Positions 26,537-34,400 of a DNA stretch of 64,000 nucleotides are shown in pieces. Position 1 is the stretch's first letter, and each line of letters starts with the position of its first letter. Origin of the DNA: an uncultured bacterium (GTDB lineage Bacteria > Pseudomonadota > Alphaproteobacteria > Sphingomonadales > Sphingomonadaceae); assembly GCA_942636505.2 (NCBI GenBank), contig CALOGB020000055.1, positions 350,456-414,455 on the forward strand, written 5' to 3'. The notes beneath the pieces were generated by a model. It saw only the letters and a list, made by a program, of their open reading frames with translations. It made no database searches and was not told where the DNA came from. Position numbers and translations under genes: made by a program.

Positions 26537-26552
26537 AGCAATGGGCGTGCCA
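26537..26552 (-). promoter_or_regulatory. Sigma54-type promoter for flgB operon
   Basis: Read on the minus strand the site is TGGCACG-CCCA-TTGCT, a full match to the RpoN consensus TGGCACG-N4-TTGCW, with GG and GC ten bases apart. It lies 41 bp upstream of the preferred flgB start. The GAFTGA-bearing activator at 35720-37021 is the obvious candidate partner. rpoN itself is not in this window. Confidence 0.88.
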
Positions 26553-26720
26553 GTTTTTGCAGCGAGGGTGACGGATGGTAGTTTGCCGGGTGGCGGCAGG
26601 TCGGCGGCAAGGTGAGCGGCAAGAGGTTGCCGGTGTTGCAGGGGTGGGCGGCAAAGGCGTTGCCGGTTGGCTTTCAAGGCAGACAAACCGAACCACTGCC
26701 CCCACCCTTTACAATGTTTC

Positions 26721-26763
26721 CCCGCGAAGGCGGGGGCCCAGTCTGGGCTCCCGCCTTCGCGGG
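26721..26763. repeat. REP-like inverted repeat (CCCGCGAAGGCGGG type)
   Basis: Arms 26721-26741 (CCCGCGAAGGCGGGGGCCCAG) and 26743-26763 are nearly perfect complements separated by one base. Read as protein, one arm gives the SPAFAG-like peptide typical of dispersed intergenic repeats in sphingomonads. It is the first of three such elements in the flgB to motA2 gap. Confidence 0.75.
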
Positions 26764-26850
26764 AGAACAAGGAGGTGGGAAGAGCCGCGCGACCGTTGCG
26801 ACACCGTTCACCGAAGTGGCGCGCGTCCACTTTCCCAAAGCAGAGCTACC

Positions 26851-26950
26851 ACCCCGGCGAAGGCCGGGGCCCAATTGGCGTGGTCGTAGTAACGAAGCGC
26901 GTCCGCAGTTAGCGACGTCGCCCAATTGGACCCCGGCCTCCGCCGGGGTG
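26851..26950. repeat. REP-like inverted repeat pair with CCCAATTGG spacer arms
   Basis: Arms at 26851-26878 and 26922-26950 are inverted copies built from ACCCCGGC, GCCGGGG and CCAATTGG. They flank 43 bp of non-coding sequence. Each arm is itself a small hairpin, a pattern seen in paired REP (BIME-like) elements. Confidence 0.7.
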
Positions 26951-27002
26951 GTCCTTGTGGGAAACGCGCACGACTACGGCGCCCCACCCACTCCGCCACC
27001 TC

Positions 27003-27079
27003 GGACTTGTTCCGGGGTCCACCGTTCCGCGCACTCGAGGCCACCGGGTACGCGGAACGGTGGATGCCGGAACAGGTCC
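27003..27079. repeat. REP-like inverted repeat (GGACTTGTTCCGG type)
   Basis: Arms 27003-27031 and 27051-27079 are inverted near-copies: GGACTTGTTCCGG and CCGGAACAGGTCC outside, CCACCGTTCCGCG and CGCGGAACGGTGG inside. It ends about 30 bp before the sigma54-type promoter of the motA2 operon. Together with the two repeats above it fills most of the 643-bp gap between flgB and motA2; no gene is seen in that gap. Confidence 0.75.
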
Positions 27080-27110
27080 GGCACGACGGGGGAGCCGACC
27101 AAGCCCAATC

Positions 27111-27126
27111 TGGCCCACCCCTTGCA
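27111..27126 (+). promoter_or_regulatory. Sigma54-type promoter for the motA2-motB2-flgA operon
   Basis: TGGCCCA-CCCC-TTGCA matches the RpoN consensus at the essential GG and GC with the correct ten-base spacing, differing from TGGCACG only in the last two bases of the first box. The expected transcript start (about 27137) would be only a few bases before the ATG at 27140, so the leader would be very short or the real start lies further in. Confidence 0.7.
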
Positions 27127-27139
27127 TCACCCCACGCAC

Positions 27140-27802
27140 ATGATCACGCTCGCCCAACTCCTCGACCCCGCAGCGCTCGCCATCGTCGGTGGCGGCACGG
27201 CGCTCGCCGTCGTCCTGCGCACACCGATCCGCGACCTCGGCCGAGCGCTCGCCGCCGTGACCACGCTCGGCCGCGGCCGGTTCGACGCAGACCCGCTCCT
27301 CCTCCAGATCACCGCCCTCGCGCGTATCGCCAAGCGCCACGGCGTGATGGCGCTCGATCGCTCGGTCATCACCGACGCCGACGTCGCCGCGGGTATCGCG
27401 GCGATCGTCGACGGCGCCTCCGCAACCGACGTTACGACACTCGTCCAGCACCGAAGGCGCGCGCGCATCGAACGCCACGTCGCCGCCGCCGACGTCTGGG
27501 CCGGTGCCGCCGAAATAGCCCCCGCAATGGGCATGGTCGGCACGCTGGTCGGCCTCGCGGAGATGTTCGCGACGATGAGCGACCCCGGCGCGATCGGCGG
27601 CGCGATGGCGGTCGCGCTGTTGGCGACGCTGTACGGCGCACTGTTCGCCAATCTGCTCTTCATGCCGATCGCCAACCGCCTCCGCGCTCAAGGGCGTAAC
27701 GAGGCGTTCGAGCGCGCGCGTATCGAAGCGCCGCTCGTGACGCTCGCCGAACGTGAGACGCCGCGTGGTTACGTCGCGCCGACCTTGGCCACCGTCGCGT
27801 GA
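27140..27802 (+). CDS. MotA/PomA-like stator paralogue lacking the first membrane helix
   Basis: 220 residues. The C-terminal part strongly resembles PomA/MotA TM3-TM4: AAEIAPAMGMVGTLVGLAEM, then GGAMAVALLATLYGALFANL and a FMPIANRLR end. The N-terminus starts directly at what corresponds to TM2 (DPAALAIVGGGTALAVVL), so the usual TM1 is missing; the upstream DNA is a repeat and offers no TM1. The middle (residues about 40-120) is the cytoplasmic FliG-contact region. It overlaps the next gene as GTGA and lies in one unit with a MotB-like gene and flgA under a sigma54-type promoter. It could be a second stator or an assembly factor; function unproven. Confidence 0.8.
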   Translation: MITLAQLLDPAALAIVGGGTALAVVLRTPIRDLGRALAAVTTLGRGRFDADPLLLQITALARIAKRHGVMALDRSVITDADVAAGIAAIVDGASATDVTTLVQHRRRARIERHVAAADVWAGAAEIAPAMGMVGTLVGLAEMFATMSDPGAIGGAMAVALLATLYGALFANLLFMPIANRLRAQGRNEAFERARIEAPLVTLAERETPRGYVAPTLATVA

Positions 27803-28320
27803 ACGCCAGCGAATATCCCGACGCGCCGACCGGCAAGCCGCTCTGGCTGATCACGCTCGCCGACCTCGCGCTGCTGCTCGTCGGCTTCCTCGTGCTCCTG
27901 CAAGCCACGCAGCATATCGGCGGCAAGGACCTCGCCAAAGGCATCCGCGAAGGCTTCGGCGCGAACGACACCGAGCCGACGCCGATGCCCGTCGCCGCCG
28001 CCGGCATCCTCGATTTCGCACCCGGCTCCGCGATCCTGCCGACCACCCCCGGCGCACTGGTCGCCTGGGCGCGGGAAGCGGCACGTGATCCCCGCGTGAT
28101 GCTCACCGTCACCGGCTCGACCGACGGCACGCCCGCCGATATCGACCGCGTAACCGGCAGCGCGGCGATCCTCGCCGCCGACCGCGCGCGCACCGTCGCC
28201 GCCGCGCTTGCCGCCGTCGCGCCCTCGCGCGTCGCGATCGTCACCGCCACCAAGCCCGGCCGCCGCGCCGCCATCGTCTCCGTCGCCTTTGTCGGCGAAC
28301 CGCTGAGGACCCAACCATGA
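27799..28320 (+). CDS. Compact MotB/PomB-like stator paralogue
   Basis: 173 residues beginning with GTG at 27799, overlapping the MotA-like stop. One membrane helix follows a short N-terminus: WLITLADLALLLVGFLVLLQ, in which Asp22 aligns with the ion-binding Asp of MotB. The periplasmic part is a short OmpA-like domain with LDFAPGSAILP, the TGSTDGTPAD motif and an AADRARTVAAAL helix, so the peptidoglycan-binding Asp and Arg are kept. It is about 130 residues shorter than the motB at 15613-16518. Its stop overlaps the flgA start as ATGA. Confidence 0.78.
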   Translation: MNASEYPDAPTGKPLWLITLADLALLLVGFLVLLQATQHIGGKDLAKGIREGFGANDTEPTPMPVAAAGILDFAPGSAILPTTPGALVAWAREAARDPRVMLTVTGSTDGTPADIDRVTGSAAILAADRARTVAAALAAVAPSRVAIVTATKPGRRAAIVSVAFVGEPLRTQP

Positions 28321-28811
28321 TTCTTCCGTTCCTGCTCATGGCCGCAAGCTTCCAGGACACCGCCGCGCTCGACGCTTCGGTCGCCGCGTTTACCGGCCGC
28401 CCGACTGGTGCCGAGGGCGGCGCGCGTACGCCGGTCGATGCGCGGTTGCGGCTCGCGACCTGCCCGACGGTGTCGCTGTCGTGGCGCTCCGAACAGCATG
28501 ACGCGGTCGTCGTGTCGTGCGCGGGCCCCGCATGGCGGATCTTCGTACCCGTCATCCGCCCGGCCAACGCCCCCGCCGCGATCGCCGCCTCGTTCGCGCC
28601 GGCCGCCAAGGTCGCACCCGTCATCAAGCGCGGCGATCCGATCGTCATCGAAGCCGGTACCGAAGGCTTCTCGATCAGCCGCGAAGGCGTCGCGATGGGC
28701 GATGCCGTGCCCGGCGGCCGTTTCATGGTCAAGGTCGACGACACGCGTACGCCGGTCCAGGCGATCGCGGTCGAGGCCGGCCACGCGACGCTGCCTGGTT
28801 GGTCGAACTAA
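28317..28811 (+). CDS. flgA: Flagellar P-ring assembly chaperone FlgA
   Basis: 164 residues with an N-terminal hydrophobic signal (MILPFLLMAASF) and a C-terminal SAF-type domain: APVIKRGDPIVIEAGTEGFS, then SREGVAMGDAVPGGRFMVKV, the usual FlgA pattern. FlgA escorts FlgI in the periplasm during P-ring formation. It is at the short end of the family. It is co-transcribed with the reduced stator pair, an unusual grouping, since flgA is more often with flgM or other rod genes. Confidence 0.87.
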   Translation: MILPFLLMAASFQDTAALDASVAAFTGRPTGAEGGARTPVDARLRLATCPTVSLSWRSEQHDAVVVSCAGPAWRIFVPVIRPANAPAAIAASFAPAAKVAPVIKRGDPIVIEAGTEGFSISREGVAMGDAVPGGRFMVKVDDTRTPVQAIAVEAGHATLPGWSN

Positions 28812-28850
28812 GTCTTGTCGAACAAATTCAGACGAACAGATTAATTTTGC

Positions 28851-28877
28851 TAAAGGTTTTCTGAGTGCGGCCGTTTC
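28851..28877 (+). promoter_or_regulatory. Sigma28 (FliA)-type promoter for flgM-flgN
   Basis: TAAAGGTT (28851-28858), 11 bases, then GCCGTTTC (28870-28877). This matches the FliA consensus TAAAGTTT-N11-GCCGATAA at most positions with exact spacing. The predicted start near 28884 leaves a leader of about 27 bases before flgM. FliA control of its own anti-sigma factor is a known feedback arrangement. Confidence 0.82.
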
Positions 28878-28910
28878 TCCTGATGTCAGCGCAAACCAGA
28901 GGATGCGGAC

Positions 28911-29207
28911 ATGGTGGACTCGATCGGCGCGAAGCCGTCAGTAGCAGGAGATCGTTCCGTCGCGCGCATCGCCGCGGCGGCGCCGGCGACGGTCGTACAG
29001 ACGCCGGTTCTGCCCAGGCAGCCGTCGGTGGAGCCGGAATCGATCGCGCTCGCCAAGTCGATGGCCGCCTCGCCGCCGATCGATGCGAGCCGCGTCGCCG
29101 CGATAAAGAAGGCGATCGCGAGCGGCACTTTCCCGATCCTTCCCGCGACTATCGCCGATCGACTGATGGCGCTTCGCCTGGACTGGAATTCCAATGAAAC
29201 GGCGTGA
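28911..29207 (+). CDS. flgM: Anti-sigma-28 factor FlgM
   Basis: 98 residues. The N-terminal half is Ala/Pro/Val rich and probably disordered, as in FlgM. The C-terminal half has the sigma-binding pattern PIDASRVAAIKKAIASGTF then PILPATIADRLMAL. FlgM holds FliA inactive until the hook is finished and is then exported. GAGG upstream gives a good ribosome site. The gene overlaps flgN by 14 bp and has its own sigma28-type promoter. Confidence 0.9.
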   Translation: MVDSIGAKPSVAGDRSVARIAAAAPATVVQTPVLPRQPSVEPESIALAKSMAASPPIDASRVAAIKKAIASGTFPILPATIADRLMALRLDWNSNETA

Positions 29208-29511
29208 TGCCCTGATCCGCGTGATCGACGCGTTGCATGCCGAGATCGCCGCGCTGAAGTCGAACGACGTCGCCAGCCTGGAGCGCGCGACCGCGGACAA
29301 GCTCGCCGGGATCGAACAGGTCGCGCTGCTCGGCACCGGGCCCGCGGGCACCGAGATCCGCGAGCTGGCCGACGAGGCGAACCGGCTCAACGAGACCTGC
29401 CGGATCTACACAAACCTAATGGCGGCAAATGTTCGCCGCCGCCTGCAAACCCTGACCGGCGACGGTGCCGTTGCCGGCTATCGGCCTGGGTTGCGGGCCG
29501 CTTACGCTTAA
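29194..29511 (+). CDS. flgN: FlgN-type flagellar export chaperone
   Basis: 105 residues, predicted almost entirely helical: RRDALIRVIDALHAEIAALK, then SLERATADKLAGIEQVALLG and ELADEANRLNETCRIYTNLM. This is the pattern of FlgN, the chaperone that delivers FlgK and FlgL to the export gate. Position directly after and overlapping flgM supports the assignment, since flgMN pairs are common. The family is weakly conserved, so context carries much of the weight. Confidence 0.8.
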   Translation: MKRRDALIRVIDALHAEIAALKSNDVASLERATADKLAGIEQVALLGTGPAGTEIRELADEANRLNETCRIYTNLMAANVRRRLQTLTGDGAVAGYRPGLRAAYA

Positions 29512-29538
29512 GTAGCGCCCTTACCCGCCCCAATCTCG

Positions 29539-29619
29539 GTCATCCTGACGAAAGTCAGGATCCAGGGTAACTGGGGACGGCGCTAGATGGCTCTGGATCC
29601 TGACTTTCGTCAGGATGAC
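29539..29619. repeat. Inverted repeat of 27-bp arms (GTCATCCTGACGAAAGTCAG type)
   Basis: Arms 29539-29565 and 29593-29619 are perfect complements across a 27-bp loop. The sequence GTCATCCTGACGAAAGTCAG is characteristic of a dispersed palindromic repeat in sphingomonads. It lies between flgN and the sigma54-type promoter of the next operon, where it may act as a transcript end. Confidence 0.85.
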
Positions 29620-29646
29620 GGCGTTACGGGAACCGAACACCGAAAC

Positions 29647-29662
29647 TGGCACGTCCCTTGCT
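29647..29662 (+). promoter_or_regulatory. Sigma54-type promoter for the sltF-like, flhA, fliA operon
   Basis: TGGCACG-TCCC-TTGCT is a complete match to the RpoN consensus TGGCACG-N4-TTGCW with correct spacing. The predicted transcript start near 29673 leaves about 25 bases before the ATG at 29698. This would place fliA under sigma54 control, giving the early-to-late switch. Confidence 0.9.
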
Positions 29663-29697
29663 AAGGATCCCCTGAACCAGGGGCACCGCACACGGGC

Positions 29698-30543
29698 ATG
29701 ACCGTCAATCCTATCACTACCGGCCGGATCCAGTCCGCGATCGCGCTTGCGAGCAGCAAGACGGGCGTGGATTTCGACTATCTGCTGGGCCAGGCAAAGC
29801 TCGAGAGCGGGCTCAACGCCAACGCCAAGGCCGGCACGTCGAGCGCCTCCGGCCTCTATCAGTTCATCGAACAGAGCTGGCTCTCCGTCGTCAAGAAGCA
29901 CGGCGCCGAGCACGGCATGGCGTGGGCCGCGAACAGCATCGGCCAGTCGTCCAGCGGTCGCCTCTCGGTCGGCGATGCCGGCACCAAGGCGGCAATCCTC
30001 GCGCTCCGCAACGATCCGGGCGCCGCCTCGCTGATGGCCGCCGAATATGCGTCCGACAACAAGGCCTCGCTCGAAGGCACGCTGAACCGCCCGGCCTCGG
30101 GCACCGACCTGTATATGGCGCACTTCATGGGGCTCGGCGGCGCGACCAAGTTCCTCAAGACGATGCAGGCCAACCCGCAGGCGAGCGGCGCCGCGCTATT
30201 CCCCGCCGCCGCCCGCGCGAACCACAACGTCTTCTACGATGCCAACAACCAGCCGCGCACGCTGTCGGCGATCTACGACCGCTTCGCCGACAAGCTCGGT
30301 GGCGCCGCCGCCAGTGCGTCCGCGACCGCGACGCCCGCCAACTACGCCGCGCAGGCGCTCGACATGAATGGCAGCACGGTCATCACCGGCAGTAACGAAA
30401 GCGCCGACGACGCGCTCGCCTGGGCGACCACGGCGATGAACAAGTTCACCGGCCGGACCACGCAAGCCGCCGCCAGCATCCTGCGGCCGACGCCCGACAC
30501 CGCGCGGCTCGCGTACATGATGCTCGCACGGCTCGGCGGCTAA
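29698..30543 (+). CDS. Flagellum-associated lytic transglycosylase (SltF-like)
   Basis: 281 residues. The catalytic region near the N-terminus has LLGQAKLESGLNANAKAGTS followed by SASGLYQFIEQSWL, the SLT motif with the catalytic Glu in LESGLN. An ASDNKASLEG and LYMAHFMGLGGATKFLKTM part follows. No signal peptide is seen at the chosen ATG; SltF-type enzymes can be exported by the flagellar route or need a different start. It is expected to open peptidoglycan for the rod, compensating for the short FlgJ. It lies in one unit with flhA. Confidence 0.85.
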   Translation: MTVNPITTGRIQSAIALASSKTGVDFDYLLGQAKLESGLNANAKAGTSSASGLYQFIEQSWLSVVKKHGAEHGMAWAANSIGQSSSGRLSVGDAGTKAAILALRNDPGAASLMAAEYASDNKASLEGTLNRPASGTDLYMAHFMGLGGATKFLKTMQANPQASGAALFPAAARANHNVFYDANNQPRTLSAIYDRFADKLGGAAASASATATPANYAAQALDMNGSTVITGSNESADDALAWATTAMNKFTGRTTQAAASILRPTPDTARLAYMMLARLGG

Positions 30544-30546
30544 GCG

Positions 30547-32607
30547 ATGAACCGCCTTCTCTCCAACGCACGCGCGTCGGTCCTGCCGCTCGCGATCCTG
30601 CTGCTCGTGCTCGTCATGGTCGTGCCGATCCCGGCATTCATGCTCGACATCTTCTTCGTGGCGAACATCGCGATCAGCCTCGCGGTGCTGATGGTCGCCT
30701 TGAACGCGCAGAAGCCGCTCGATTTCTCCGCCTTCCCGACCGTGCTGCTGTTCGCCACCCTCTTCCGCCTTGGCCTCAACGTCGCCTCCACGCGCATCGT
30801 GCTGGTCCACGGCCACGAGGGCGAGAGCGCGGCGGGGCACGTCATCGAGGCGTTCGGCACGTTCCTGATCGGCGGCGATTACGTCGTCGGCATCTTCGTC
30901 TTCGCGATCCTGATGATCATCAACATGATCGTCGTCACCAAGGGCGCCGGCCGCGTGTCGGAAGTCAGCGCGCGCTTCACGCTCGACGCACTCCCCGGCA
31001 AGCAGATGGCGATCGACGCCGACCTGAACGCCGGCCTCATCACGCCCGACGAAGCCAAGGCACGCCGCGTCGAAGTCTCCACCGAAGCCGATTTCTACGG
31101 CTCGATGGACGGTTCGTCAAAGTTCGTGAAGGGCGATGCGGTCGCCGCGATGCTGATCCTCGCCGCCAACATCATCGGCGGCCTGATCCTCGGCCCCGTC
31201 AGTCACGGCATGACGATCGCGGATGCGGCGCACAATTACATCCTGCTCGCGATCGGCGACGCGCTGGTGGCGCAGCTGCCGAGCCTGATGCTGTCGATCG
31301 CCGCCGCGTCGATCGTCACGCGCGTCACCTCCGACAAGGACCTTGCCGGCCAGATCGGCGGCCAGTTCGGTAGCCCACGCACCTGGACGCCGGTCGCGGT
31401 CATCCTCGCGCTGCTAGGCATCCTGCCCGGCATGCCGCACATGGTGATCCTGCCCGCCGCGGCCATCGCCGGATTCGCCGCGTGGAAGCTGCGCCAGATC
31501 GAGCGCCGCCCTGCCCCGGTCGTGGTCGTCCCCGTCGAGACGATCGACCAGTCGAAGATCGGCTGGGAGGAGGTTACCGATGGGATGCAGGTCAACCTCG
31601 ACATCGGCTACGGCCTCGTCCCGCTCGCCGACGAGCGTCGCGGGTCGCCGCTGATGGGGCGCATCACCGGCGTCCGCCGCCAGCTGTCGAAGGAACTCGG
31701 CTTCGTCGTGCCGCAGGTCCGCGTCCGCGACGACATCAATTTGGCTCCGTACGTCTACCGCATCCTGGTCAACGGCGTCGTCGTCGGCGAGGACACGGTG
31801 TCGCCCGACGAGATGCTCGCGCTCGACACCGGCCAGGCGTTCGGCGATCTCTACGGCAAAAAGGTCAAGGATCCGACCTTCGGGCTCGACGCGACCTGGG
31901 TCGACGCGGGCGATGCCGATGCCGCGACCGGCGCGGGTTATCTCGTGGTCGATCCCGGCACCGTGATGGCAACGCATCTCAATCACCTGCTCGGCCAGAA
32001 CGCGTCCGACCTGCTCGGCCAAGACGAAGTGCAGGCGCTGCTCGACGGCCTCAAGGAGCGCGCCGCGCAGCTGGTCGCCGCACTCGCGCCGCTGCCGATC
32101 ACGACGTTGACGCAGGTCCTGAAAGGCCTGCTCGCGGAGAACGTCCCGCTCAAGGAATTCCGCCGCATCGCCGGCGCGATCGCGGTCGCGGCGCAGCGCA
32201 CGCAGGACGCCGAGGAGATCATCGAGACGATCCGCCCCGAGCTCGGCGCGCTCATTATCCAGAAACTGTGCGGCGTGCGCGAACCGCTGCGCGTCATGAC
32301 GTTGGAGGGTCAATTGGAAGGTCTGCTCGGCCAGGCGATGCGCGCCGATCAATCGCGCCGCCACGTCATCGAACCCGATCTCGGCCGCCGCATCGTCGAG
32401 GCGCTGCAACGCGCCGCCGAACCACTGATCGCCGAAGCCAAACCGTTCGCGCTGGTCGTCCAGCCGACCATCCGCATCGCGATCCGCAAGCTGGTGCGGA
32501 CGTGCCTGCCCGATACGCCGGTCATGTCGTTCTTCGAAGTGCCCGAGGAGAAGGCGGTCGAAGTCGTCGCGGTCATCGGCGCCTCGCAACAGGCGCTCGC
32601 GGCATGA
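30547..32607 (+). CDS. flhA: Flagellar type III export gate protein FlhA
   Basis: 686 residues, full length. The N-terminal half has eight hydrophobic segments beginning PLAILLLVLVMVVPIPAFML; the FHIPEP-type signature region is represented by SAFPTVLLFATLFRLGLNVA followed by STRIVL. The cytoplasmic C-terminal domain (about 340 onward) has the ring-forming blocks LAPYVYRILVNGVVVGEDTV and HVIEPDLGRRIVEAL. FlhA selects substrates and chaperone complexes at the export gate. It lies 3 bp after the transglycosylase and overlaps fliA by four bases. Confidence 0.96.
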   Translation: MNRLLSNARASVLPLAILLLVLVMVVPIPAFMLDIFFVANIAISLAVLMVALNAQKPLDFSAFPTVLLFATLFRLGLNVASTRIVLVHGHEGESAAGHVIEAFGTFLIGGDYVVGIFVFAILMIINMIVVTKGAGRVSEVSARFTLDALPGKQMAIDADLNAGLITPDEAKARRVEVSTEADFYGSMDGSSKFVKGDAVAAMLILAANIIGGLILGPVSHGMTIADAAHNYILLAIGDALVAQLPSLMLSIAAASIVTRVTSDKDLAGQIGGQFGSPRTWTPVAVILALLGILPGMPHMVILPAAAIAGFAAWKLRQIERRPAPVVVVPVETIDQSKIGWEEVTDGMQVNLDIGYGLVPLADERRGSPLMGRITGVRRQLSKELGFVVPQVRVRDDINLAPYVYRILVNGVVVGEDTVSPDEMLALDTGQAFGDLYGKKVKDPTFGLDATWVDAGDADAATGAGYLVVDPGTVMATHLNHLLGQNASDLLGQDEVQALLDGLKERAAQLVAALAPLPITTLTQVLKGLLAENVPLKEFRRIAGAIAVAAQRTQDAEEIIETIRPELGALIIQKLCGVREPLRVMTLEGQLEGLLGQAMRADQSRRHVIEPDLGRRIVEALQRAAEPLIAEAKPFALVVQPTIRIAIRKLVRTCLPDTPVMSFFEVPEEKAVEVVAVIGASQQALAA

Positions 32608-33368
32608 GCGCCCTCCCGATGCGCGGCGCCTTCGCCGATGCCCAACCCTTCACAGGCCAGCCCCTCACCTACCGCCCGCACCAACGCCCCGGCGGCGACA
32701 CGGACCAATTGGTGAAACAGCACCTCCCCCTCGTCCGCCGGATCGCCTGGCACGTCCACGGCAGCATGAGCAGCAGCGTCGAGGTCGAGGATTTGATCCA
32801 GGTCGGCCTGGTCGCGCTGGTCGAAGCCGCCGCGAATTTCGACGAACGGGGGATGCCGTTCAAGACCTACCTCATCACCCGCCTCCGCGGCAGCATGATC
32901 GACGAACTCCGCCGCCAGGCCACGAGCACACGCGGCGCGATGCGTCGCCGCCGCCAGTACGCCGAGGCGATATCGACGCTCACCGCCCGCACGGGCAAGG
33001 CTCCCGGAGAAGACATGATCGCAGAGCATATCGGCATCACGATCGAGAAACTCCGCACCGACTACGTCACCGCCGACGCGATCCGCTTCGACTCCATCGA
33101 CGACATGTATGCGGACGACCTCCCCTGGTTCGCCGACGACACGCCCGACGCGTTCGAGCAGCTCGCCGACAGCGACATGCGCGAGGCCTTGATCAAGGCG
33201 ATCACCGCGCTCCCCGAACGCGAGGCGCAGGTGATCCAGCTCTATTATGTCGAGGAACTCAACCTTGAGGAGATCGGCGAAGTCTTCGGCGTCGGCTCGG
33301 CGCGCGTGTGCCAGATCAAGGCGTCGGCCCACGCCAAGCTGAAGAAGGCGCTCGCCCGAACGCTATAG
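32604..33368 (+). CDS. fliA: Flagellar sigma factor FliA (sigma28)
   Basis: Start at ATG 32604, overlapping the flhA stop, giving 254 residues. Region 2 is seen as LVKQHLPLVRRIAWHVHG then VEVEDLIQVGLVALVEAAAN and RLRGSMIDELRRQ; region 4 near the C-terminus is ALPEREAQVIQLYYVEELNL then EEIGEVFGVGSARVCQIKA. Region 1.1 is absent, as in sigma28 factors. It transcribes the late genes: three sites matching its consensus are present upstream of flgM, fliC and fliD. FlgM encoded at 28911 should inhibit it. Confidence 0.96.
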   Translation: MSALPMRGAFADAQPFTGQPLTYRPHQRPGGDTDQLVKQHLPLVRRIAWHVHGSMSSSVEVEDLIQVGLVALVEAAANFDERGMPFKTYLITRLRGSMIDELRRQATSTRGAMRRRRQYAEAISTLTARTGKAPGEDMIAEHIGITIEKLRTDYVTADAIRFDSIDDMYADDLPWFADDTPDAFEQLADSDMREALIKAITALPEREAQVIQLYYVEELNLEEIGEVFGVGSARVCQIKASAHAKLKKALARTL

Positions 33369-33403
33369 AGCGACGGACGGGCGAAGCTTCAAAGCATGCC
33401 CCA

Positions 33404-34144
33404 TCAGGCGCTCCAACCGCCATCGATGTTATATACCGCGCCCGTGATGAACCCCGCTTCGTCCGATGCGAGATAGGCGACCAGCCCGGCCACCTCGTCG
33501 GGCGTGCCGTGTCGGCGGATTGCGAGCGGCGCCCTGTTCGCCTCCGCATTGGGGCCGTCGGCAGGATTGCGTTCGGTGTCGACCGGTCCCGGCTGCACCA
33601 GGTTTGCGGTGATGCCGCGCGCGCCGAGATCGCGCGCCAGCCCCCGGGTCATGCCCGCAAGCGCGGATTTGCTGGCGGCATACAGTGTAACGCCCTCGCC
33701 TGGCGCGCGGTCGGCGACGATACTGCCGATCGTTATGATACGTCCGCCAATGGTCATCGCTGCTGCAACCCGCTGCGCGGCAATGAACGGTGCGCGCACG
33801 TTGACCGCAAACACCCGGTCGAACGCATCGTCGGCATAGCTCGCAAGCGTCCCGTTCTCAGACATGCCCGCGACGTTCACCAGGATATCGATCGTGCCGT
33901 AACGCGCGATCACCGTGTCGATCGCAGCGCGCAACGCGGTGGCATCGCTCACATCGGCCTGAACCGCGAAGACCGCGCGCCCACCGTCCTCGATCCCGCG
34001 AACGAACAGTCGCGCATCATCCGCGCGCGATCGATAGATCACCGCGAGCGACGCGCCATCGGCAGCGAGGCGGCGCGTGATCGCGGCCCCTATGCCGCGC
34101 GTGCCGCCGATCACCAGGGCGATCTTTCCGTGCAATGCCGTCAT
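33404..34144 (-). CDS. Short-chain dehydrogenase/reductase (SDR) family oxidoreductase
   Basis: Start chosen at ATG 34144 (MTALHGKIALVIGG), giving 246 residues, the classical SDR size. It has the cofactor motif GGTRGIGAAI, the NVAGMS motif, the catalytic Ser in TIGSIVADR and YAASK. It is probably NADP-dependent given the basic residues after the second strand. It lies between fliA and fliC in the minus direction but has no known flagellar role; it may be a passenger, or might act on a small-molecule or glycan precursor. Substrate unknown. Confidence 0.9.
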   Translation of the reverse strand: MTALHGKIALVIGGTRGIGAAITRRLAADGASLAVIYRSRADDARLFVRGIEDGGRAVFAVQADVSDATALRAAIDTVIARYGTIDILVNVAGMSENGTLASYADDAFDRVFAVNVRAPFIAAQRVAAAMTIGGRIITIGSIVADRAPGEGVTLYAASKSALAGMTRGLARDLGARGITANLVQPGPVDTERNPADGPNAEANRAPLAIRRHGTPDEVAGLVAYLASDEAGFITGAVYNIDGGWSA

Positions 34145-34285
34145 CGCTCTTCCCAGCCAGCCTATGCTGCGACGCCGATGGTGGCACGCGCAGAAGAGGG
34201 CAGTGTACGCCTGCTCCCCACGTGCAGACCAGCTGCACTGTATTGGGCCACGATAACGCCTTTCCTCGATCGCCCGCAAACATGC

Positions 34286-34315
34286 AAAAACCCCGGCAGC
34301 TTGCGCCACCGGGGT
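34286..34315 (-). terminator. Rho-independent terminator downstream of fliC
   Basis: On the minus strand, arms ACCCCGG (34315-34309) and CCGGGGT (34296-34290) enclose a 12-base loop and are followed by TTTT. It sits about 85 bp after the fliC stop codon. A second stem with ACCGGCACC and GGTGCCGGT arms lies between it and fliC (34352-34389 region). Confidence 0.75.
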
Positions 34316-34400
34316 CTTTCCCGCTCGCGCTTCAGGGAAGCGAGGCGGGTCCGACCGGCACCGTCACCCTGCGGGGGGCTGGTGCCGGTGCCGGTCCGGA

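Noticed and set aside
26612..27139. Upstream extension of the MotA-like frame (to supply the missing TM1)
   Set aside because: This DNA consists of inverted repeats and translates to Pro/Arg-rich sequence without a membrane helix.
31482..32603. Upstream extension of the fliA frame within flhA
   Set aside because: It is a shadow of flhA; sigma factor similarity begins only after the ATG at 32604.
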